A stretch of 64,000 bases of DNA, taken from assembly GCF_903642285.1 (NCBI RefSeq), contig NZ_CAHJWJ010000005.1:62001-126000 (forward strand), written 5' to 3'. Source of the DNA: Sphingomonas bacterium (GTDB lineage: Bacteria > Pseudomonadota > Alphaproteobacteria > Sphingomonadales > Sphingomonadaceae). Both the position numbers and the translations under genes were made by a program. Shown in pieces: positions 1 through 6,977 of the stretch. Below the pieces are notes generated by a model. That model was given only the letters and a program-made list of their open reading frames with translations, did not search any database and was not told the DNA's origin. Numbering within the stretch: position 1 is the first letter of the stretch; each line of letters opens with the position of its first letter.

Positions 1-378
1 CACCGTCCCCCTCGCCTGGTTCGACATCGACTTGTAACGCGTCGCGAGCCGTTCGCCGCTGCCCTGGACGGCCCGGCCGGTATAGTGCCACATCAAGTCC
101 TGCGACGCGCGCATCAAACTGGACCAGCCCATAAAATAGGGATGTTGCTCCATCCGTTGCCGGAGCGCCGCCCGCCGATCGTCCGGGGCTTCGGGCGTCG
201 GGAGGGCGGCGACATCGGCGCGATACGCCGCGGCGTTGCCTGTAGTGAGACCGTGCAATTCCTTCTTGAACGCAGCGACGAAGCGCAGCCGCGACATCGC
301 TTCGCCATCGATATCGGGACTTTCAGGATGGAATCGCATCATCGTCGCCATGCGCTTGAGGAGTGGGTCAGCCGACAC
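1..378 (-). CDS. Partial protein of unknown function (runs off left edge)
   Basis: Only the first 126 codons are in the window. I start it at a GTG at 378 because a GGAGG lies six bases ahead of it; an ATG ten codons further in (351) is the alternative. The visible part is soluble, without signal peptide or membrane segment, and has a Met/Trp-rich stretch (FMGWSSLMRASQDLMW, about residues 82-97). It loosely recalls the N-terminal part of some sphingomonad SAM-dependent methyltransferases, but the cofactor motif, if any, lies outside the window, so this is only a guess. Confidence 0.55.
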   Translation of the reverse strand, partial: MSADPLLKRMATMMRFHPESPDIDGEAMSRLRFVAAFKKELHGLTTGNAAAYRADVAALPTPEAPDDRRAALRQRMEQHPYFMGWSSLMRASQDLMWHYTGRAVQGSGERLATRYKSMSNQARGTV

Positions 379-709
379 GGAAAGCCTCCGTGTCGGACGA
401 TGTCGGGTTCGACATGACAAATTTTAGGGACCCTGCGGCAGGGCGTACAGGCTCGATACAGGTGCAATGCGCCTTGCGTATGGGGCAATGCGCTGCGGCA
501 GCCACGAAGCCGATCCATATCGATCTTCGCGTTCCTGGTTCCCAAAACCCCGCAGACGTGCGCGCGGATCGCAACGGGACTTGCGCCGAGCGCCTCATGC
601 GCAAAGTGTATCGGGTTCCCTGATCCGTGAAGGCGGCCCATGGGCCCGCTAGACCGCTCCCATCTCGCTTCGTAAGCCTCCCCGTTCCAGACGATCCGGA
701 GTCAATCGC
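379..709. other. Intergenic, divergent promoter region
   Basis: About 330 bases separate the leftward partial gene from the rightward hydrolase. Several short overlapping ORFs occur here on both strands, but none has a ribosome site plus a recognisable product. It probably holds the divergent promoters; no operator could be identified by eye. Confidence 0.4.
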
Positions 710-1549
710 ATGAGCCTGCGCGTCCCCCATGTCGAACGCGCATATGCCGCCAGCCGCTACGGCCAATTGCATTATCGCATCGCCCGCCCGTCGACCGCCC
801 CGACGCGGCCGACGCTGGTCTGCTTCCACCAGTCGCCTAAATCGGGTTGGGACTATGAGCCGATCATGGCGGGGCTCGCGCGCGACCGGGTGGTCCTCGC
901 GCCCGACACGCCGGGCTACGGCGGCAGCGATGCGCCCGACGCGCCGACGACGATCGAGGATTATGCGCAGGTCATGATGGCCTTCGTCGACGGGATGCTG
1001 GCCGCGGGCGAATTGCCGGACGGACCGATCGACGTGCTGGGCTATCATACCGGCTCGGTGATCTGCACCGAACTAGGCCGGTCCCGGCCTGACCGCATTC
1101 GGCGGATCGGCCTACTGGGCCTCGCCGCCTACGATGCAGCGGAACGCGCCCGTCGGCTCGCGGCAATCGACCGTTTCCCTGTTCCGCAGGCCGATGGCTC
1201 GAACATCGTCGCGCTATGGACGCTCGTCGAGAGCCTGAACGATCCGCGTATCGACCCCGAATGGCGTCAGCTGTCGTTCGCCGAATGCCTGCGCGCGGGC
1301 AGTCGGCTGCCCTGGGGTTTCAGGGCGGTGTATCAATATGACTTCCTCGGTAATCTCGCAGCGCTGAACCAGCCCACGCTGATCTTGTGTCCAGAGGATG
1401 ATCTGTGGGACAATACCCGCAAGGTCGTCTCGATCATCCCGAACGGACGATTGCTGGAGTTTCCCGGCGTGGCGCATGGCTTCTTCAAGCTCGACCGCGA
1501 GCAAGTGGTGGACGCGTTGCGCGCGTTTTTGGGCGAGGACCCGGCTTGA
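710..1549 (+). CDS. Alpha/beta hydrolase with GYHTG elbow
   Basis: A 279-residue cytoplasmic alpha/beta hydrolase. The usual G-x-S-x-G nucleophile elbow reads G-Y-H-T-G, placing His113 where Ser is expected. The acid region (PEDDLWDN, about 228-235) and the terminal catalytic-type His256 (GVAHG) are present, and the length is normal for the fold. It overlaps the LysR gene by four bases (TTGA), so the two are probably co-transcribed. A second hydrolase with the same elbow type lies at 9639-10562. The His substitution is seen directly; whether the protein hydrolyses esters or amides, or uses another mechanism, cannot be told. Confidence 0.85.
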   Translation: MSLRVPHVERAYAASRYGQLHYRIARPSTAPTRPTLVCFHQSPKSGWDYEPIMAGLARDRVVLAPDTPGYGGSDAPDAPTTIEDYAQVMMAFVDGMLAAGELPDGPIDVLGYHTGSVICTELGRSRPDRIRRIGLLGLAAYDAAERARRLAAIDRFPVPQADGSNIVALWTLVESLNDPRIDPEWRQLSFAECLRAGSRLPWGFRAVYQYDFLGNLAALNQPTLILCPEDDLWDNTRKVVSIIPNGRLLEFPGVAHGFFKLDREQVVDALRAFLGEDPA

Positions 1550-2460
1550 ACCTCAAGCATCTTGCGCAGTTCATGGAAGTCGCCAGGCTTGGCAGTTACG
1601 GCCAAGCCGCCAAGGCGCTGTACCTCAGCCAGCCGACGCTGACTCGCAACATCCGCTCGCTCGAGGCGGATCTCGGTATCGTCCTGTTCGAGCGATCGCC
1701 GCGCGGATCCCTGCTGACCGCGGAAGGGAGCCGACTGCTCCCGCTCGCGGCCTCGGTGCTGAACGAAGCCGAGCGGCTGACCGCAGACATCGGCGTACGC
1801 CGCGCGCGCAGCGGGGGGCGGCTGCTAATCGGCGCGTCACCGAATTTCTATCTCGACCTGTTGCCCGAAGCGATCGCGCGCCTGACCGCCGACGAGCAGG
1901 GGCTGAACGTGCGCGTCTCCTCGGGCACGCGCGAGGCGTTGATCGACAATCTGCTGACCGGGGACAGCGACGTCGGTATCTGTCAGATCCCCGATTACAT
2001 CTACACCGAGAAAGAACACGCCTCGCAACTGGTGTTCCATTCCATCGAGGAGGACCTCGTTTCGGCCTATGCAGCGGCCGGCCATCCGGCATTGCGCGAG
2101 GCACCGCGGCTCGAGACGATGGTCCAGCATTGCTGGGCGGTGCCGTTCGAAATGTCGGTGAGCTACCGATTCGAAAGCGCGTTTTTCCGCAACAATCTGC
2201 CGATCCCCATCCAGAGCCTCAACGCGTCGTCGATCTCGATGACCAAGATCGGGGCGTTGCGGCTGGGCCTGTTGGCAATGCTGCCGGCAAGCTCGGTGGT
2301 AAGCGAGGTGGGCGACGGGCGGCTGGTGCGGCTGGACGTTCCGGCGCTCGACTTCCGCTATGTTACCGGCCTGATGCATCGCACCGATTGTACCAATCTG
2401 CATTTGATCCAGCGTCTGCTCGGACATTTGCGAACGCTCGCTGACGGGGGCGGAGCCTGA
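1546..2460 (+). CDS. LysR-family transcriptional regulator
   Basis: A 304-residue LysR-type regulator. Residues 1-60 form the winged helix-turn-helix (AAKALYLSQPTLTRNIRSLE pattern), followed by a periplasmic-binding-like effector domain. I use the TTG at 1546, which overlaps the hydrolase stop in a TTGA; this keeps the NLKHLAQF start typical of the family, whereas the first ATG would cut into helix 1. As the only LysR protein in the first 14 kb it is the natural candidate regulator of the surrounding catabolic genes, probably sensing the substrate or an intermediate. That role is inferred from position. Confidence 0.9.
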   Translation: MNLKHLAQFMEVARLGSYGQAAKALYLSQPTLTRNIRSLEADLGIVLFERSPRGSLLTAEGSRLLPLAASVLNEAERLTADIGVRRARSGGRLLIGASPNFYLDLLPEAIARLTADEQGLNVRVSSGTREALIDNLLTGDSDVGICQIPDYIYTEKEHASQLVFHSIEEDLVSAYAAAGHPALREAPRLETMVQHCWAVPFEMSVSYRFESAFFRNNLPIPIQSLNASSISMTKIGALRLGLLAMLPASSVVSEVGDGRLVRLDVPALDFRYVTGLMHRTDCTNLHLIQRLLGHLRTLADGGGA

Positions 2461-2529
2461 TATTCATGCAGAACTGTTCGACCGCGCGCGGGGGAACGCG
2501 TGCTGGCGAACGTACAGAGGATGACGCAC

Positions 2530-2880
2530 GTGGCAGACAGAGAATTCGTGGTGAAGGGTGCTCCCAAATTCTTCTTTCCGGAACAGAATGTCGATCGGCT
2601 GTTTGCGATGGTGATGGCGCTGGGGGCCGAAATCTCGGCAGTGGACGAAAAGCTCGACACCGTGGTGCGCCTGCTGGAGGCGCAGGCCGCGGTGACGCCA
2701 GCGGCCGTCACCGGCTTCGAACCCGACGAGATCGTGCGGGTGCAGCGCGAGGCGGCGCTCAAGGGCCTGGTCGCGACGATGCTCGCACCCTTCCGCGAAG
2801 CGGCCGCCGAACTGGCTGAGCGGGTGGAAACGGCGACTTCAGCCTCTCCCCCCGAAGGAGAGGCTCGGCGGGAGACATAA
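2530..2880 (+). CDS. Small protein of unknown function
   Basis: About 116 residues, hydrophilic, mostly predicted helical (VDRLFAMVMALGAEISAVDEKLDTVVRLLE), without signal peptide. I chose the GTG at 2530 because AGAGG lies nine bases upstream; an ATG at 2521 and a GTG at 2500 are in frame. It follows the LysR gene closely and may belong to the same transcript. The C-terminal residues (SASPPEGEARRE) are encoded by a perfect inverted repeat, so the natural end may have been extended by that repeat. No family recognised; a small helical or coiled-coil accessory protein is possible. Confidence 0.6.
   Translation: MADREFVVKGAPKFFFPEQNVDRLFAMVMALGAEISAVDEKLDTVVRLLEAQAAVTPAAVTGFEPDEIVRVQREAALKGLVATMLAPFREAAAELAERVETATSASPPEGEARRET
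2841..2865. terminator. Perfect hairpin between convergent genes
   Basis: Arms agcctctcc (2841-2849) and ggagaggct (2857-2865) flank a seven-base loop. The hairpin lies inside the last codons of the rightward gene and 18 bases beyond the stop of the leftward RidA-like gene. There is no U tract, so it may be a bidirectional terminator or a REP-type palindrome. Confidence 0.5.
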
Positions 2881-2882
2881 CC

Positions 2883-4241
2883 TCAATCCGGCACGTACGC
2901 GATCAGATCGAGCAACGCATTGGCCCCCGGAACGACCAGCGGGCCGCCGATCTTCATCGTCGTCGACGCCGGCTTCACGCCCGGGAAGTGCGCCGCCCAT
3001 TCCTCGATCGAATCGGCGAACCAAGTGCCTTCGTCATGAAAGCAGGCGCGGCGCACGATATTTTCGAGCTGTGTCCCGCCCGCTTCGCAGATCGCCGCGA
3101 CATTCCCCAACATGTAACGCATCTGATTCTTTCCCGGCAGGCCGTACCAGGGGAATTCGGGGTGCCGCACCATTCCGTCGGCGAGCGCCCCGCGACTGTC
3201 GCATGCCATCTGTTGACTGAGAAACAGGAAATTGCCGACTTTGACCGCCTGCGGCTCGTGGCTCCACGGCTCGGGCGCGTCGGAGGTTTCGATTCGCTCG
3301 ATCGTCAACGCGGAGTCATTGGCGAGCAAGGTGAAGGCGATTTCGATGCGGCTGCCACGCGTGCCGAGACCCATGTACGGGATGACGCAGCGCGCCGGCG
3401 GGTTGTTCGGGAACCAGCGTTTCCACACCCGGTCCATGCCCGCGTAATCGCTCGGATGGCCGATATAGACATCGGCCTTGACCGCGCGTTCGAGCGAAGC
3501 GCCGGCGGCTTCCGCGATCTTGGCGAGTTTGGCTAGCGTGTAGTCGGTCTGCGCCTCGATCGACGAGCCGTACCAGACGTGCGGGTTGACGCGCGCCTCG
3601 CGCGCGAGCGCGCTCGGCATTCCCATGTTGCGCGCTTCGCCATAGTCGCCGACCCAGTCGGTCGGCACCTCCCCCGCCAGGAACACCCAATCGCCGCGAC
3701 GCAGCGCGGGGGAATAGCCGGCAAGCGGCATCGGCACGCCCTCCGGCGCGGCGAAGCCGACCGAGGTGCCGCCATCCGCGATCGCGATCATGTCGACTTC
3801 GATCCGCGCCTTGCGCACGGGGAGCGCACGGATGCTGACCGCGGTCGAGGCGGGGCGGGGCTCGAAGATGTAATCGTTGCGCACGTCGAGATAAGGTGTG
3901 ATCGACAGGCCGGGCCAGCTGTCGCCCTGCTCGAATTGCTCGTACGTCGGCGTGTCGTAGGGAAACCACTGCCAGATCCGGACGACGTCCCTCGCGATGT
4001 CGGCACCGGCGGCGGCGAGTGTGGGCTTCAGCGTCTCCATGACGAAGCGAGACTGCAGGCCGAGCTCGTCCTCGAGATTTGCGTTGGTCGCCTTGGCGGC
4101 GGGCGCGATGCCGGTCTTGAAGTCGCTCGCCAGTTGCCCGGAGACGAACACCCAGTCGGCTGCCTTGACCGCTGGGCTGTATGGCATGAGCGGCTGCGGA
4201 ATATCGGGCCAGATCGATTGTGGGGCCTTGGCGTCGGTCAC
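2883..4241 (-). CDS. Triple-domain RidA/YjgF-like protein
   Basis: A 452-residue protein built from three successive RidA/YER057c-type units, against about 130 residues for a normal RidA. Unit 1 begins near PYSPAVKAADWVFVSGQL (about 20), unit 2 near YSPALRRGDWVFLAGEV (about 172), and unit 3 near AVKVGNFLFLSQQM (about 335), ending ALLDLIAYVPD. RidA proteins hydrolyse reactive enamines or imines and usually trimerise, so a covalent pseudo-trimer is plausible. The start is GTG at 4241 with AGGAG seven bases upstream. It lies 22 bases after the SDR gene, clearly an operon. In the island it may deaminate an unstable nitrogenous intermediate; this is inference. Confidence 0.85.
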   Translation of the reverse strand: MTDAKAPQSIWPDIPQPLMPYSPAVKAADWVFVSGQLASDFKTGIAPAAKATNANLEDELGLQSRFVMETLKPTLAAAGADIARDVVRIWQWFPYDTPTYEQFEQGDSWPGLSITPYLDVRNDYIFEPRPASTAVSIRALPVRKARIEVDMIAIADGGTSVGFAAPEGVPMPLAGYSPALRRGDWVFLAGEVPTDWVGDYGEARNMGMPSALAREARVNPHVWYGSSIEAQTDYTLAKLAKIAEAAGASLERAVKADVYIGHPSDYAGMDRVWKRWFPNNPPARCVIPYMGLGTRGSRIEIAFTLLANDSALTIERIETSDAPEPWSHEPQAVKVGNFLFLSQQMACDSRGALADGMVRHPEFPWYGLPGKNQMRYMLGNVAAICEAGGTQLENIVRRACFHDEGTWFADSIEEWAAHFPGVKPASTTMKIGGPLVVPGANALLDLIAYVPD

Positions 4242-4263
4242 GTCAGTCTCCTGTAGGAATGGG

Positions 4264-5004
4264 CTAGATCAGGCCGCCGTCGGCGATCAGCGTGCGGCCG
4301 TTGATCCAGCGGCTGTCGGGCGAAGCGAGGAACAGGATGGCGTCGGCGATGTCGTCCGGCTGCGCGATGCGACCGAGCGGGGTATTGGCGGCGATCCCGT
4401 CCATCACCGAGCGGTCGAGCCAGTCGGTCATCGGCGTGAGCGTCGCGCCTGGCGCGACCGCGTTGACGGTAATGCCGCGCCCGCCGAGTTCGCGCGCCAG
4501 GCCGTGCGTGAGCGAAGCGACCGCTGCCTTTGCGGCGCTATACAGCGTGAGGCCGGGCAAGGGCCCGAAAGCGAGGTTCGAACTGACATTGACCACGCGG
4601 CCGCCGTTCGCGAGATGCGGGGCGGCGGCCTGCGTCATCAGAATGACGCTCCGGACATTGACGGCGAATTCGCGGTCGATCGTTTCCGCCGTCATCTCCC
4701 CGAACGCCAGCGGGGTCGAAATGCCTGCGCCGTTGATCAGGAGGGTGAGCTTGCCGAAGGCGCCGACCGTCGCGTCGACGACGCGAGCGGCATCGGCGGC
4801 GTCGCTGGCGTCCCCCTGCACGGTGATCGCAGTGCCGCCGGCAGCGGTGATCTTCTTCAGCGTTGCTTCGGCACCGGCGGGGTTCGAATTATATTGCAAG
4901 GCCACCTTCGCGCCTCGCGCGGCGAGACGGATCGCGGTCTCGCCGCCGATGCCGCCCGAGGCGCCGGTCACAAGCGCGATCTGGTCGTGAAATGTCGATG
5001 CCAT
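4264..5004 (-). CDS. SDR-family NAD(P)-dependent oxidoreductase
   Basis: A 246-residue classical short-chain dehydrogenase. It shows the TGASGGIG nucleotide-binding motif near the N-terminus, NGAG, the catalytic Ser followed by Y-S-A-A-K, and the IADGG tail typical of FabG-like members. It probably oxidises or reduces a hydroxyl/keto group of a pathway intermediate in the cytoplasm. It is the first gene of a two-gene leftward operon with the RidA-like protein and is divergent from the secreted cupin-like gene. The substrate is unknown. Confidence 0.92.
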   Translation of the reverse strand: MASTFHDQIALVTGASGGIGGETAIRLAARGAKVALQYNSNPAGAEATLKKITAAGGTAITVQGDASDAADAARVVDATVGAFGKLTLLINGAGISTPLAFGEMTAETIDREFAVNVRSVILMTQAAAPHLANGGRVVNVSSNLAFGPLPGLTLYSAAKAAVASLTHGLARELGGRGITVNAVAPGATLTPMTDWLDRSVMDGIAANTPLGRIAQPDDIADAILFLASPDSRWINGRTLIADGGLI

Positions 5005-5198
5005 GATGGCCGTTCCCCGTCGTCGCCTGGTGCGGTACGGCGAAAGCTATGGGAGGGCTCGGTAGCGGTCTAGCACGAAGGGGCTGCGCGTGCTGGTCCC
5101 TATTGGCTCATACGGAATCTGCAATGCTCTCGTATTGCGCTGTTCAGCGTGAAGCATGCTTTGCATACTGCCGCGTCACAAGACGCACAGGAGCCGCC

Positions 5199-5753
5199 AT
5201 GTTTGACCCTATCAAACCCGCCACCACGCGTATGACCCGGCTGCGTCGCTGCCTCGTCGCGGCCGGCATGACCGCCTGCCTCGGCGGAGCCCTGCTCGGG
5301 CATACCGCGGCGCACGCGCAGGCGAGCAGCCTGCTCGAGAATTTCGGAAACATCATGACGATGAACCACCTCTATTCCGCCTCGGATGGCCAAAGCCATA
5401 TCGAGGAAATGGCGGTGCCCGAAAAGCTCAACGGCAAGCTCACCACCTATTTCGACGAGCCGGTGCAGAAGTTCACGATCGGCTACTGGAAAGATGGCGA
5501 TTTTCGCGACTTCCACTATGCGGGCCACAAGAACCTGTTGATCTATCTGCAGGGGAAACTGCTCGTTTCGACCGGCGACGGCGTGGAACATCAGTTGATG
5601 CCGGGCACAGCGACGCTCGCCGAAGACTGGACCGGGCGTGGTCACACGTTCCGCTGCGTGGCACCGACCGGGAAGCGCGTCTGCCTTTTCCTGCAGGTGA
5701 CCATTGCCGATCTCGACCAGGCGATGCCGCTGCGCGCGCCGCCGACGAAGTAG
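5199..5753 (+). CDS. Exported cupin-like protein
   Basis: About 184 residues. I use ATG 5199, preceded by a clear GGAG; the open frame extends upstream but without a good site. Residues 1-41 form a signal peptide (Arg-rich start, hydrophobic ACLGGALLG core, AHA-Q cleavage). The mature part looks like a small beta-barrel cupin: a His pair in HYAGH, PGT, and a C-terminal WTGRGHTFRC segment. It faces outward from the SDR/RidA operon. It may be a periplasmic metal-binding isomerase, oxygenase or binding protein; the metal site is incomplete by eye. Confidence 0.7.
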   Translation: MFDPIKPATTRMTRLRRCLVAAGMTACLGGALLGHTAAHAQASSLLENFGNIMTMNHLYSASDGQSHIEEMAVPEKLNGKLTTYFDEPVQKFTIGYWKDGDFRDFHYAGHKNLLIYLQGKLLVSTGDGVEHQLMPGTATLAEDWTGRGHTFRCVAPTGKRVCLFLQVTIADLDQAMPLRAPPTK

Positions 5754-5793
5754 CGCGTTTCACCCCTTCCGCGGAGGCTTTAATCCAGCGTCG

Positions 5794-6948
5794 CTACAGT
5801 GCCACCGTCGCCGGATCGTAGCGCATCCGCTCGGCATGGGTGGTGGCCAATCGGCGTTTGGTGTCGGGTCCTTCGGCGTAGATTTCGGCCTGCTCGCGCG
5901 AAGCGAGCAGCATTTCCGCAGCGCGCGGCGCACGCGCGCGCGCATAACGCGACAGCACATCTTCCGGAGTCCCGCCTTCTGCGAAGACACGACCGAGCAC
6001 GACGGCATCCTCGATCGCCATCGCCGCGCCCAGCCCCAGGAACGGCAGCATCGGATGCGCCGCGTCGCCCAATAACGCGATACGCCGATCGATCCAAACG
6101 GGCAGCGGATCGCGATCGAACAGAGGCCATTTCGCGGTACCCTCGCGCGGCGCGGCGGCGGCAAGACCGCGCACGTCGGGATGCCAGCCATCGAAGATCG
6201 CCATCAGCTCATCGGCGTCGACGCGCTCGGTCCAGCTTTCTCGGGTCGGTTGATCGCTCCGCACGAAGGCGACGCAATTGATGAGCCGGCCATGCCGCAC
6301 CGCATAGCGCAGCAGCGAGCGATCGGGCGCGACATACGAAACCGTGCCGGGGTTGGACAGGAACGGTCGTGCGGCCTCGATCGGCACGAGGAAGCGATAG
6401 ACCAGTCGTCCGGCAAAGCGCGGTTCCTTCGCCCCGAACATCTGTTCCCGGACGCGCGACTTGATTCCGTCACACCCGATGAGCGCCGCGCCGCGCACGC
6501 ACCCGCCCTCGGCGAAGTGCACCGTAACGCCCGACGCATCCTGGGTGGCGCTGGCGAAGCGGTGGTGAAGCCGGAGAGCGTCGGCATCATGCGCCTGTAC
6601 CGCGGCGAGCAGCAGCGCGAACAGATCGGCGCGGTGGATCTGGTTGGTCAGGTGTCGCTCGGGCGCTTTGCCAGGGCGATCGGCGAACCCGTGTGCGAGC
6701 AGCGCCCCAGTCCGGAAATGCCGTGCTTCCGAAGCGAGCGGAGCATCCGACGCCGCACGCAGCGTATCCTCGAGGCCAAGCGAATAAAGTCCCCGGCTTG
6801 CCGTCGCGCCGAGACTGATCCCGGCACCGACGTCGCCGATCGCCCTGGCCTGTTCGAAAATCCTGACCGGCACGCCCTGGCGCAGCAGCGCCAGAGCGGC
6901 GGTCAACCCGCCGATCCCGGCACCCATGATGATGATCGGTTCGGTCAC
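5794..6948 (-). CDS. FAD-dependent aromatic-type monooxygenase
   Basis: A group A flavin monooxygenase like salicylate or 3-hydroxybenzoate hydroxylases. It has GAGIGG for the ADP moiety at residues 9-14, a GCDGIKSRVR segment (DG motif) and LLGDAAHPM near residue 280. I prefer GTG 6948, which has GGAG eight bases ahead and gives a normal MTEPIIIMGAG start; a longer TTG start touching the receptor stop is possible. It lies directly after the TonB receptor and is probably co-transcribed with it. It would hydroxylate a ring using NAD(P)H and oxygen; the substrate is unknown. Confidence 0.88.
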   Translation of the reverse strand: MTEPIIIMGAGIGGLTAALALLRQGVPVRIFEQARAIGDVGAGISLGATASRGLYSLGLEDTLRAASDAPLASEARHFRTGALLAHGFADRPGKAPERHLTNQIHRADLFALLLAAVQAHDADALRLHHRFASATQDASGVTVHFAEGGCVRGAALIGCDGIKSRVREQMFGAKEPRFAGRLVYRFLVPIEAARPFLSNPGTVSYVAPDRSLLRYAVRHGRLINCVAFVRSDQPTRESWTERVDADELMAIFDGWHPDVRGLAAAAPREGTAKWPLFDRDPLPVWIDRRIALLGDAAHPMLPFLGLGAAMAIEDAVVLGRVFAEGGTPEDVLSRYARARAPRAAEMLLASREQAEIYAEGPDTKRRLATTHAERMRYDPATVAL

Positions 6949-6977
6949 ATCATGAGCTCCGTGCCGCGCGATGTCGG

